A DNA stretch of 64,000 nucleotides from [Phialemoniopsis] sp. UDSM-2020. Its lineage: Eukaryota > Ascomycota > Sordariomycetes > Thyridiales > Thyridiaceae. The DNA is taken from assembly GCA_018873225.1 (NCBI GenBank), contig JAEILZ010000001.1:4154001-4218000 (forward strand), written 5' to 3'. Below are positions 49,197 through 60,000 of this stretch, piece by piece; position 1 is the first letter of the stretch; every line of letters starts with the position of its first letter. Made by a program: the position numbers and the translations under genes. The notes beneath the pieces were generated by a model that did no database searches, was not told the origin of the DNA, and saw nothing but the letters and a program-made list of their open reading frames with translations.

Positions 49197-52100
49197 ATGG
49201 AGGAGGACGACTACGACTGCGATCTGGCGGATGAGGATCTTATGCTGGCATTGGATCAGCCCGCACCGCAACAGGTACCGGCATCACTAGGAGGAAACAA
49301 ACAGGCACAACCTGGTGCCTCATTTGCACAAAATCGTCGGACTCCCAAAAGTGGTCCTACAAGTGCACCGCCTCAGTCAAATGAGTTTGATGATCTGCCG
49401 TCCGATGCCTTTGATAGCTCGCCAGCAGCAAGGCCCACTACGGTCAACAACCTATCTCGTTCAGCAAGCGGAATCTCAAGGCCAGGTGCACAGCAATCTT
49501 TTCGCCAGACAACGCTCTGGGGGCAGACCATCAGAAACGATGAGCCGCCAACTCAGTCACAGATCAACAGCAACAGGGTTTTCCGGGCTGATCAACCCCC
49601 AGAAGCACCCTCTCATCACGCACTTGATCATGAGGCATTGAAGACCTGGGTCTACCCAACAAATCTCGGACCGACTCGAGATTATCAATTCAGCATCGTC
49701 AAGAATGGCCTGTTCAACAACACCCTGGTGGCCCTGCCGACCGGTCTAGGAAAGACGTTCATTGCCGCCACCATTATGCTCAACTATTACCGTTGGACAA
49801 AGGACGCGAAGATCATCTTTGTGGCTCCTACAAAGCCTCTCGCTGCTCAACAGGTAGAGGCCTGTCTGAATGTGGCGGGTATCCCTAGATCGCACGCTAC
49901 GTTGCTCACTGGAGAAACCGCTCCAGCACTGCGCGAGGATGAATGGGCGAGCCGGAGGTTGTTTTTCATGACCCCACAGACCTTGCAGAACGATCTGGGG
50001 AGGGGTTATGCAGACCCCAAGTCCATTGTGCTTCTCGTCATTGACGAGGCTCATCGCGCAACCGGCGACTATGCCTATGTCAAAGTGGTGGAGTTCATTC
50101 GGAGGTTCTCCAAGAGTTTTCGCATTCTGGCTTTGACAGCCACTCCGGGCTCGACGATTGAAGGCGTTCAAGATATCATTGACAACCTTGGTATTTCGCA
50201 TGTGGAGATACGTACCGAAGAGTCCATCGATATCCGTCAATATGTCCATTCGCGACAGCTCGAGCGTGTTGTTCTGGAACCCTCAGATGACATGCTGCAT
50301 GTTCGCGACCTATTCTCGAAGGCACTGAAGCCTATTGTGGACAAGTTGAGCCAGCAGAATATCTATTGGGGACGTGATCCCATGGCCATGACTACGTACG
50401 GCCTTATGAAGGCTCGTCTCGACTGGATGAACCGGGCTGGGAGAACCATGAACCAAGGCTTAAAGTTCATGATCATGTCTATCTTCTCCATACTCCAGAG
50501 CTTGGCACACTCAATCAAGCTCCTGAACTTCCACGGCATCAAGCCTTTCTTTGACAATCTCAATGATTTCCGGAGCTCGACTGAAGAGAAAGGCGAAAAG
50601 GGGTCGAAATACAAGCGCCAATTAATCAAGGATTCCAACTTCCAAGAGATGATGGATACTGTCGAGAAATGGTTACGCATCGATGGCTTCGTGAGCCATC
50701 CGAAAGTCACATTCCTCTGCGATCATCTCCTGAATCACTTCATGGATGCCGGCGAAGGATCGAATACTAGGGCGATCGTCTTTAGCGAGTTTCGAGACAG
50801 CGCCGAAGACATCGTCAGGACATTGAACAAACATAAACCGCTCATCAGCGCGTCCATCTTCGTCGGTCAAGCTGATTCGAAACGAAGTGAAGGCATGAAA
50901 CAGAAACAGCAGATTGAGACCATCGAAAAGTTCCGTAATGGGGCCTTCAATGTTCTCGTGGCAACGTCCATTGGCGAAGAAGGTCTCGATATCGGACAGG
51001 TTGACCTCATTGTCTGCTATGACGCCTCGGCATCGCCGATTCGTATGCTGCAGCGCATGGGTCGCACGGGCAGAAAGAGGGCTGGCAACATCATTCTCCT
51101 CTTGATGAAAGGAAACGAAGAGGACAAGTTTGCCAAGGCACAGGACAACTATGCCCAAATGCAGAAGTACATTTGTGACGGCACCAGGTTCAACTTTCGA
51201 CATGACCTCTCGTCAAGGATCGTACCTAGGGATGCACGGCCTGAGGTCGACCAGAGATTTGTCGAAATCCCCATCGAGAACACGCAGACTTCAGATTTAC
51301 CCGAGCCAAGAAAGTCGGGCGGCCGAACGAAGAAGAAGGCGTCCGCAAAGAAATTTCACATGCCCGACGGGGTCGAGACTGGGTTCATGAAAGCATCAAA
51401 CTTTGGTCGTCCCGCTGCTCGCCCTGTCAGGGCCAAGACTCCCGAGCCAGTCGAGACTGACTTTATAGTTGATAAGCCCCCTATGTCGAGGGTTTTACTT
51501 GACAGCGCGCAAACAGACGTGCTCAACAGGCTTTACAGAGACCTGCCATTCAGGTCGTCGGACCACGAGGAGATCGGGCCCCCTAACATGTCGGCACACC
51601 CAAAGATGCAACGTACGCTGAGAGCAACGGTGAAGCTAAAGCATGGTTCATACACACGGCGTTGTGTCAAGTTGTTCAAGCTGCTCGGTACTCCACAGAC
51701 TATCGCAAAACGCTATTCTGAAATGCCAGGCCTAGAGGACACAAGCCGCTACAAGTCATTATCCGTACCACGGTTCGCAGGTGCCTCCGATCATTCTGGT
51801 GACGAGGGACAAGCTGCACAGCATTCCCACCCCAACAAAAGACGCAGGACCTACTCTGTCTCCTCGGGAGAAGAAGATGAAGATGATGATCACGACACAA
51901 CACCGATACCCACAACGAAGGCGACGAAAGCAACAAAGAAGCAAGCTCAACAGCTCAAGTCGAAACAGCAACGCCAAAAGCGGCCTCGCAACCCCTTCAT
52001 CGAAGGCTACAATGACGACGAAGACGACGAGGACGACGAGGAAGAAGAGGAGCTAAGCGATGAAGAAGGAGACGGCGAGCCAACCGCCACGCCCGACTTG

Positions 52101-52673
52101 CCATCCTGCCGCGGCCGGGGCCGACCTCGCGGCAGCCGTGGCGGGCGTGGCGGTGCAAGGGGCAGCAGGGGCCGCGGCCGCGGCGGCAGACAGGCAAGGG
52201 GTGGCGGTGGCCGCGCGGCGGCGACAGACGACTTCGAGGAGCGCGCGGGCGACGACTGCATGCGCACGAGCGACAACTACGAGAGCGACGGGTCGGACAG
52301 CGGCGCCGACCTGCTCGACTTCATCGCCGACGACAACGCGAGCGTCGAGGTCATGAGCAGCAGCCGCGTCGCGACGTCGCCGCCGCCCTCGTCGCTGCCG
52401 TCGCTGCCGAGTTCGTTTCACCCGAGGAAGAAAGCCAAGATCAACGGCGTAGAGCGGAATAGATCGACGGAGCAGGCATCAGAGGAGCGGTATTATGTGC
52501 CGCTGCGCCTGACGCAGACGCTGGAGAGCGATGATGAGGACATGCCGGACATTAGTGAGCTCGTTGGAGGGACGAGTAGTAGTCGGGTCCGAGCCGATGA
52601 AGAGGAGGTCCGCGCTCGTCCTGCACGGCAGAAGAGGCGTACGGCTATACTTTCGGACAGTGATAGTGACTAG
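49197..52673 (+). CDS. MPH1: ATP-dependent DNA helicase Mph1 (FANCM family)
   Basis: An intronless gene encodes 1158 residues. An acidic N terminus precedes the helicase core, which opens with [21 protein letters not shown]. Walker A PTGLGKT is at about 181-187, DEAH at 283-286 ([15 protein letters not shown]), and TATPG follows. The long insert typical of the Mph1/FANCM/Hef group separates it from helicase domain 2, which ends in [12 protein letters not shown]. The enzyme is a 3'-5' helicase that unwinds D-loops and remodels stalled forks, limiting crossovers in the nucleus. The C-terminal third is low-complexity. It has an acidic run (about 940-960), then an Arg-Gly tract (about 971-1009: [17 protein letters not shown]...), then Ser/Asp-rich sequence ending SDSDSD. 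The RG tract is GC-rich and unlike the rest of the gene. Size is in the usual range for fungal Mph1. Confidence 0.93.
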   Translation: MEEDDYDCDLADEDLMLALDQPAPQQVPASLGGNKQAQPGASFAQNRRTPKSGPTSAPPQSNEFDDLPSDAFDSSPAARPTTVNNLSRSASGISRPGAQQSFRQTTLWGQTIRNDEPPTQSQINSNRVFRADQPPEAPSHHALDHEALKTWVYPTNLGPTRDYQFSIVKNGLFNNTLVALPTGLGKTFIAATIMLNYYRWTKDAKIIFVAPTKPLAAQQVEACLNVAGIPRSHATLLTGETAPALREDEWASRRLFFMTPQTLQNDLGRGYADPKSIVLLVIDEAHRATGDYAYVKVVEFIRRFSKSFRILALTATPGSTIEGVQDIIDNLGISHVEIRTEESIDIRQYVHSRQLERVVLEPSDDMLHVRDLFSKALKPIVDKLSQQNIYWGRDPMAMTTYGLMKARLDWMNRAGRTMNQGLKFMIMSIFSILQSLAHSIKLLNFHGIKPFFDNLNDFRSSTEEKGEKGSKYKRQLIKDSNFQEMMDTVEKWLRIDGFVSHPKVTFLCDHLLNHFMDAGEGSNTRAIVFSEFRDSAEDIVRTLNKHKPLISASIFVGQADSKRSEGMKQKQQIETIEKFRNGAFNVLVATSIGEEGLDIGQVDLIVCYDASASPIRMLQRMGRTGRKRAGNIILLLMKGNEEDKFAKAQDNYAQMQKYICDGTRFNFRHDLSSRIVPRDARPEVDQRFVEIPIENTQTSDLPEPRKSGGRTKKKASAKKFHMPDGVETGFMKASNFGRPAARPVRAKTPEPVETDFIVDKPPMSRVLLDSAQTDVLNRLYRDLPFRSSDHEEIGPPNMSAHPKMQRTLRATVKLKHGSYTRRCVKLFKLLGTPQTIAKRYSEMPGLEDTSRYKSLSVPRFAGASDHSGDEGQAAQHSHPNKRRRTYSVSSGEEDEDDDHDTTPIPTTKATKATKKQAQQLKSKQQRQKRPRNPFIEGYNDDEDDEDDEEEEELSDEEGDGEPTATPDLPSCRGRGRPRGSRGGRGGARGSRGRGRGGRQARGGGGRAAATDDFEERAGDDCMRTSDNYESDGSDSGADLLDFIADDNASVEVMSSSRVATSPPPSSLPSLPSSFHPRKKAKINGVERNRSTEQASEERYYVPLRLTQTLESDDEDMPDISELVGGTSSSRVRADEEEVRARPARQKRRTAILSDSDSD

Positions 52674-54693
52674 AGAGGGGAGACTACATATGGACATGGC
52701 GTTCACGTTAGGACTTCGGAAAAGGCGTACATAGCCCCGGCATGATTGTAATGTACAAAGAAGGGTCTGGTCAATCAGGTGTACGAAACGGACGGCAATA
52801 GCTTAACGTATAAAATCTTGTAATTGGAACTCAGGTGTTCATATCTACGTTCACAACTAGCTCGGTGAGGATCGTCGCGAGGCAATCCAGGCGTCCGGTC
52901 ACCTCCGCAACCCTATCACTGAACGCACCCAAACTTACCTACGGTAGCCAGTTCAGCACCCCACGCGAGTTCCTCGTATGAGGATGCCTACGCCAGTCGC
53001 CTGTTGATATGCCGCACCTAGAACGATTCATCCACGTCAGCATACACGTCGTCGACCTCTGACCGAGTAGCGGATGAAGGAACAAGAAAAGCAGTAGAGG
53101 AAAAACACCCTTCAGAAACCCCATTTCTAAGCACAACCATCCCCACCGCCCCCCGCGTCCCCAACTAGACTTCACCAGCCCCGCAAGCATATGACGATGC
53201 AGGCGTTTGGTATAGGCCAAGGTGGGTTGGGTGTCAACGACGAGAGGCAGCACGAAGGGCCGGGCAGGGCAAAGAGCAGAGGGGGAAACGAGTCCCCCCA
53301 ACACTCCCGCCCCGACACCGGGCCGGAGACAGTCTCAGACGGCTCTTCCTATTAAGATGTTGCAGGAGGGTTGCAAAGTTTATCTCATCATATGGGTGTG
53401 TATGTTTATGTGTAGTCAAGGGAAGAATGGGGCGTGCTCTGACGAGCAAAGGTGAAGTGATATTCTTGACGACGAAAGCTTCGAAGACAAGATAGATGCC
53501 GGACAAACAGTAGAGGGGAAAGGCAGACAAGAGAAGAGCGACATACCGTGATCCTGTAGGCGAGCAATCGACAGGAGCATCGGAGCGAAGACCAATCAAA
53601 GCAAGAACTGAGCCATCCAGGCAAGTGACAGACCCCGAACGTCCGTTACCCTCGAAGAAACAGGATGATCAAAGGGTTAGGCACCTGCGCGCCTGACCTG
53701 CCACTGACAAGAGGCGATCTCCAAAAGGCGTGCGCGAAGGCGTGTGGTGTCCTCGGACTGATCAATGTTGACTGTGAGGGAGGTGCTCGGAGTAGGTTTG
53801 GGCGAGGTTTGGCTGGAGAAATTTTGCAGGTGGACGGGCTAAAATTTGAAAGGGCGGAAGGCGGACGGGCCGCGGCTCAGTAGCCCCACCAGACCAGACC
53901 CTCAATTAATGCAGTTGATGGCAACCCCCTGTAAAAGCTGCTGTAAAGACAAGAATTCGCCCCCCCACTTGCACACATGAACGGCTCGTACGTTCAGACT
54001 AGGCAGCCATCCCATCATCGGTGTTGCTCCTCACGGTGGGGTTTGATTCCAGTCTACTCCTCAGGTGTTGCACGAAAGACGCACAGGACTCAGGGAGGCA
54101 GAGGTATGCTACGGTCAGAGTTCAGTCGTGACTTTGTTGGTGATTGGCGTTGTTTGGTCTATCTATCTATGGTCATGGTCCGAGGCCTGGCATCGTTGTC
54201 GCCGCTCACAACCGTTCACGCACTGAAGAGGATGCAATGGGCAAGGGGGTCTGTTGTTACATGTGTCTCATTTGTTTTTCTTCATGAGAGAGGACTGTTT
54301 CTACCAATTCCCACTTCCTCCACTATTACCCAAGTCAATCTCTTCTCGAGATTCCTTCCCCAAAGCTCATCAATCTTAGGCCAAATTCAACGTTGCATCC
54401 TGTTTCCAGACGAACGGCAAAAGCGAAAGTGATAAAGAGTAGTGAAAGAGGTTTCCGTGAACTGAAATAGAATGAGAAATGTTTTCACAATCATGAGATG
54501 CAACGTCCTGTCGCTCAGATCCCCATGTGGTTCAATCTGACTGCCACTCATCCACCCCTCGTTTCCTTCTCCTGGATCCATTGCGGCGTAGTGGGAAGAC
54601 TGATAGAAATCGGCCCAAATTTTATTCTCATCAAAGTTCATGAAAATCGTGACCTATCCAGAGTTTGCTCCTTCAAGGCGAATGCCGTGTAGC
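52674..54693. other. Convergent intergenic region, MPH1 / zinc-finger gene
   Basis: About 2 kb between two stops. This is long for a convergent pair here, but no frame in it has a recognisable domain (the longest, 53977-54432, overlaps nothing known). It may contain a non-coding transcript. I cannot show one. Confidence 0.45.
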
Positions 54694-57018
54694 TTAGTGA
54701 TGCTGGGGAAAGTTGTGGTAGTCCGGCTGCCAGTCCATGGTGAGGAGAGTCTGCGACGTAGGCTGGGAATAGCCTGCCGCCATGCTGGGCATCTCGTCAA
54801 AGAGACCGTCGTAGTTGGCTGTCTTGCTCAGATCGGTGGTTGGGAAGAGGATGAAGTCACCGTTGTTGCTGGTGTTGGCAGGGAACTCGTCGAAGCCCTC
54901 ATCCACATCGGCCATGGAAGCAGGGGTAAAGAGCATGGCGTTACCCTGACCGGTGGGCGAAATGTGAGGGGCAGGCTGCGGCTGGCAAAGCTCAGCAGCC
55001 GAGAATGCGGCAAAGTCCTGCGCCATCTGCTTGGTGAAGACATTGTTGGAAGGAGTAGGAATTTGCGCGTGTGCAGCGTAGATGTCCTCGTACAACGTAA
55101 AATCACCTCCCATGTCGTAGGCCGAGTTGTGGTCCAAGCTGGACTCAGTAGAAGGCGTAGCATTGTCAATGGGAGAGTAGTCGAGCTGGATATCCTGCGG
55201 GAGGTGAAGTGCGTTGAACGCATCATCGGGAATATACGTGGGGAAGTCCAGGTTTCCGTACGTGACCGGCATGAAGGGGTCTTGAGGAGGAGTAGCCACG
55301 CCGCTTCCATCGCTGATCGGGGTAGGGATGTTTTGAAGCTGAGGAGTGGGAAGCGAAGCAGTGGTGCTGCCAGCGCGGGCCTTTCCGTTGGTCTTGGTAC
55401 GGACGTACTGCCAACCGTGGGCCTTTTCCATGTGCTGCTTGCAGTTCGACTCACGCTTCGACTTGTACGGGCAAGGCTTGAAGTGGCACTCGTACATGGC
55501 AGGGTTGGACGAGTGCTTGTCGTTCAGGTGGCGATCACGCTCCTTCTCGGTGGGCCAACCGTACTCGTGGTACTTGCAGGCGTTCATGGGGCACTTCCAA
55601 GGCCGAGAGTGCGTCTTCTCGTGCTTGGTCAGGTCACAGGGACGCTTGAACTCCTTGTTGCAGCCGGGCTCGCGGCACTTCTTGGGAGCATACTCCTCAG
55701 GAGGGGCGTTCTTCTTGCGACGGGCCATGGATCGCATGATCTCCTCCTCGTCTTCAAGCTCCTGGCTGGCAGAGCGCTTGAAGCGGATGGAACCCTTGAT
55801 ATCTTCCTCGAGGTCGACGACCTCGCCGGTAGCAAGGGAAATAGCCTTGCCGTCCTTCAAGCGAACAAGCTCGGCGGGGCGGCCGTTGACGGTGATTCCA
55901 CCATGGAGCTTGATCTCGTCAATGCTATGGGAGGGCAGCGGATTAGTGATGAACTTGTCGAGCAACAAGACTGGATTGATTGCATACCCGGAGACATCCA
56001 TCTTGTCCTCCTTGTCGGTTTGCTTCTTCTTTTCGTCAGCGAGCTGTTGGGCGTATTGGTGGATCTGGTCAACCAGGTCGATAAAGTAGCCGTTGGTGTA
56101 GGGGAGGTCGTTGGGGCGAGTCTGCTCGCGGTCGCTCAAATACTCCACGGTCGCCTGGATGCAGCGAATCGAGGTGATGCAGAATTCGAGGTACAGCTCG
56201 GCAACCTTGGTCCTCTCCTTTGTACACAACATCCTATAAGTATCTCCCCGAACGCCTTTGTCATTCTCGAGTTCACTTACAGGAGCAATTAGTAGTAGTG
56301 TCTTCTCAAGATCACGAAGGCAGACAATCTCCTTGCTGTGAATCTTGCGGGGGCACTCCAGCAGGAGCGGGTGGAAGTCCTTGAGAGAAGGCTTCGAAAG
56401 CAGAGGCTTCAGGGTGTGCTCGTAGATCCTGTTGGTGGCGCGAGGGCTGAGGCCGGAAAGCTTCTCGGCCTCGGCAGCGGCGGATCGAGTGATGGCGGAA
56501 GACTTGATCGAGGTGGTCTTCTTGTTGGTGCCTCGCTTCTCGTTGGTGGAGGCAATAGAGGTACCGAGGCCACTGTCGGACTCGTGGTACCGTGCAGGAC
56601 GTCGAGTGTTCTCACGCGGACGCAGGACACGCCGCTCAGTCTCGTTGTCCTTGGCCATGGTGACGGTGTGGTCAAGGAAGCCCCTCGGGACCGGCAAGCT
56701 CTCGTCGCGGAAAGACTTGAGCGACGACGCCGACGAGCCGTTGGATCCAGAAAGGGTCTTGTCAATGTCGCTGAGGGTCAATGCAGCACGACGACGGTGA
56801 GCATCGACGACATCATCCAGGCTGGTCTGGGAGCGACGAGGAAGTGGTGGAGGTCTGAATGGAAGAGATTCAGAAGAAGGGCTGGAAGGAGAATGAAAAG
56901 TAGCACCCTTCCGGAGGACCATCTTGGTCTTAAGGGTCAACCCGTTGGCAGCCGCAGTGCCGGAACGAGTCACCGGGGTCCGTCTAGGATTGGAGGACAT
57001 GCTGGCTCCAGAAGACAT
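54694..57018 (-). CDS. C2H2 zinc-finger transcription factor
   Basis: My model has two minus-strand exons (57018-56281, 56217-54694) and about 753 residues. The start at 57018 (MSSGASMSS) is used because the frame above it has no ATG. The intron (63 nt, GT-AG) is a multiple of three and in frame, so an unspliced message would still encode a protein with 21 extra residues (VSELENDKG...). A conserved-looking helical region (about 205-320, EHTLKPLLSKPSLKDFHPLL ... CLRDLEKTLLLIAP, YTNGYFIDLVDQIHQYA) precedes three C2H2 fingers at about 426-515. The finger spacings are CREPGCN...HEKTH, CPMNACKY...HLNDKH and CHFKPCPYKSKRESNCKQHMEKAH. The C-terminal 230 residues are acidic, Pro/Gln/Asp-rich and activation-domain-like. 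It should be a nuclear DNA-binding regulator. I recognise the type as fungal-specific but not a named gene. Confidence 0.85.
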   Translation of the reverse strand: MSSGASMSSNPRRTPVTRSGTAAANGLTLKTKMVLRKGATFHSPSSPSSESLPFRPPPLPRRSQTSLDDVVDAHRRRAALTLSDIDKTLSGSNGSSASSLKSFRDESLPVPRGFLDHTVTMAKDNETERRVLRPRENTRRPARYHESDSGLGTSIASTNEKRGTNKKTTSIKSSAITRSAAAEAEKLSGLSPRATNRIYEHTLKPLLSKPSLKDFHPLLLECPRKIHSKEIVCLRDLEKTLLLIAPVSELENDKGVRGDTYRMLCTKERTKVAELYLEFCITSIRCIQATVEYLSDREQTRPNDLPYTNGYFIDLVDQIHQYAQQLADEKKKQTDKEDKMDVSGYAINPVLLLDKFITNPLPSHSIDEIKLHGGITVNGRPAELVRLKDGKAISLATGEVVDLEEDIKGSIRFKRSASQELEDEEEIMRSMARRKKNAPPEEYAPKKCREPGCNKEFKRPCDLTKHEKTHSRPWKCPMNACKYHEYGWPTEKERDRHLNDKHSSNPAMYECHFKPCPYKSKRESNCKQHMEKAHGWQYVRTKTNGKARAGSTTASLPTPQLQNIPTPISDGSGVATPPQDPFMPVTYGNLDFPTYIPDDAFNALHLPQDIQLDYSPIDNATPSTESSLDHNSAYDMGGDFTLYEDIYAAHAQIPTPSNNVFTKQMAQDFAAFSAAELCQPQPAPHISPTGQGNAMLFTPASMADVDEGFDEFPANTSNNGDFILFPTTDLSKTANYDGLFDEMPSMAAGYSQPTSQTLLTMDWQPDYHNFPQHH

Positions 57019-60000
57019 TGTGGGGGTGGGATCGAACAGTTTATGATATGGTCGATGGGCCAAAGGTCTGTGTGGACTATTATGGTCAGTCCTGGTTCAT
57101 GCATTCATAAGGCTGGACCGGCGGGTGTGTGAGTCACAGGCGAATCTGTTCACACCGAATGCAGAATAGTGTCTCAAGATGTCTGATAGTGACGACACAG
57201 GACCAAATCAGATTGGTCAATGGTGTGGCGGGAGGAGGAAAAGGAGACGGTAGAGTGGGAGAGAAGGGAGTAGGGGAGAGGAAAACGGGGGAGTGGAGAG
57301 GATAGGAGAGAAAGTGTTGAAAGTGTGTTCTTACCAGTCAGTCCTAGAGAGAAGAGGACCGTCGGTCAAGGTTACGCGTGTGACCAACGCGGAAGGACTC
57401 GGGGAAAGTCCTTGGTGTTGATGATAGATGGTGATATTGGTGCGGCAAAGCAGGCCGAGGAGACCTCTTCCAGGAATCTCAGGGATCGCCAGGAAATGAG
57501 GACAAATAACGCAAATATCAATCTATGTATGTGCCCTGGTAGAGAGCAAGAGAAGAGCGATAAACCGGTGACGGCGGGCGTGGTGGGTGTCGCGATGGGT
57601 GATATACAAGGCGCAAAAGGTCGCGGGAACGAGGAGGAGCGGGGACTGCTTTCGCCCCTGGTACGGTTGTCCGTGCGTGCCGGGCTGGTGTTCCTAGTCT
57701 TGAGGATGTCGGGTGCCCAAAGTCGAGGCGGCCTCAGGAGAGAAACAGTGGTTGATGGATGATGGGATGGGAGGGAAAAGGAAGAGATGAGAGAACAGAA
57801 CACCGGGCGACGTTGAAGAGCAGGACCGGCGAGCGGGAGAACCGCGACATTTGGTTGTTGGTTGGAAAGTGGTTGCCTAAAATCGGTCCTAAAAGGGATT
57901 AGCCCCTCTGCTACGCCTCACCCACCTGGGATTCATGGATCCACGGGGATCCTCAGGACTCTCTGAGCGGTGGGTCTCTGGGCCCCTCTACACACGCCCC
58001 TGGCTCCCCTAGCCCGCCTGTCGTGTCCTGTCTCGCCTGTTTTCCCTTCCCCTTCAGTGCTCCCCCCTTCTAAAAGGGTCGCCGGCATGATTCACAGCCT
58101 CGCTGTGAGCTGCGCTTGTGGATTCCCCATGTTGTCATTGGATTCCTGGGATCCTGATCGAGATAAAAACCACTCGAGGCGCTGCTGATTAAATCGGGAT
58201 CATAATCTAATTACACTCTTACTCTCCAAGCAGATCAGTGAGATCAGTGATCAGTGATCAGTGTTTCGTGACCAGACCTGCCAGACCAAGCAAGTTTGGG
58301 TTTGTCAGACTGGCACTCCTCAAGTCCAGTTTGTCATCAATGGGCAAGCGTGCGCCCATCGATTGCACACTAATTATGGCACTAGCGCCATCAAGCGGTG
58401 TGTGTAACCTGAGAGGACCGCTTTTTACTCGAACAGGGCCACTTATGTCCGACAACCGAATGGATGTCATCGTCTTTCTATCCGCATCCGCACCCCCCGG
58501 CAGGCGGACCAACCCTTGCTGTTGCTCGGCCTTTTCTTACAGAAGCGTGTGCATCACGGAGTGTGCCCTTGTCGGTTGTCGCTGTTTTGCTTTTTTCTCT
58601 CTCTCTCCTCTACGTAGTTATCGGCAGCCTCTACCAGCGAGCAGCACAAGTGAGCGTAGTGTTGTTAGAGATAGTGGTGGTCGTGAGTGTGAGCTGACGA
58701 GCTGAATTGCGTAGCTTGCCTCAAGAGGGCAAGTCTTCAAACCCATCTTGTCGAAGGCAGACGTGTTTTCTCAATCCTGATTTGACCTCCTTTCGCTTCC
58801 ATTTCAGCATATTCGGCAAATTCGTCACCCCCAATTACGATTGTTCTGTTGAGGATACCGACCTGCTCGTCAGTACGAAGTACGAGTAACTAGCTGATGG
58901 TCAGGGTCGGGGTCAGGGTCTGGTATTGTCCCCAACCCCATTCCAATTCAACTGCTTCGTACCTGTGGGAAAGTTTGGGTCGGTTCCCCTGCGATCATGC
59001 CACATCTTGCACACCCCGAGCCTTGCTGCAGCGGTCTGTCTAAAACGGCCCTGTGCTGCGACTTGGGCCCAATTGAAGTGACTATCCCCGAAAAGGGCGC
59101 TTGCTACTGCAATCAATTCTGCTTGGCCTCGCACATCCATCAATCAGCCTCACCGGCCGCAGCAATGACCACCGTTTAAATGAGGGTTCGGTGGCGGAGC
59201 GCTGCAACCAAACAAATGCGGCCAATGGAAGGCCCTGGCTGTGCGCCCGTTTTACTTTTTTGACGTTTCCTCCCCCAAAACCCCCATGTCGCAATGGATA
59301 TTGCCCACCGATGCAGCTCGGTGGCCCAGCATTCTGCCAGTCCAAGTTTTTTTGACAGTCCTCAAAAGTATAACCGACAATCAGTGTCTGCTCAATACGG
59401 GGCCAGCGAAGGACGTTGACTGGCCGGAGGGTGTGTCACGCTCTGTCTAGCGAATGCGAATGGCAACCATTCGCTGGCCGTCGCCCATCTGCCGATGCTG
59501 CCGTGTGGTGGATTACGACTTGGCCCCCAACTGCACTTACACGGAACCGCTAGACGGATACCCCGGGAGGCCAGCGCTCTCCCGGCGCGCCCCAAAGTCA
59601 CTAATTAGCATGTCTTGTTAATGCAATTCGACCAGCTTCCTTTCCTTTCGTCACTGGCACAATCAAACACGCCCTTGTTTCCCGTGTGTTTGCGTGGCTC
59701 GAATCGTCAGTCGCTTTACGTCCTGCACGGGGGTCATCTGTGCTTCAAAGTTCCGCACCGGGTGTGACAGCTGAGGCAATCGCTCCGATCCCCGTCTCCG
59801 TCGGTGATTCTCGTGTTACCCCTTGGCCCGCAGGCGTGCATCAAGCCTGCAGATTTCACCGATGTGTATGGTCGTGCAGTGGCTGTCTTCGGACCCTCTT
59901 ACCCACCGAGAGCACCGCCGCCGTCATTGATGTCCCTGTCCTCATGTTGTCCTGGAGCAAAGGGAAAGGTAGGTAACACAAAGGACTGTTTCTCCACTCA

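Noticed and set aside
54640..56292. 550-codon plus-strand frame opposite the zinc-finger gene
   Set aside because: Long, but antisense to three C2H2 fingers. Its Val/Leu/Arg/Gly bias is that of a reverse-complement shadow.
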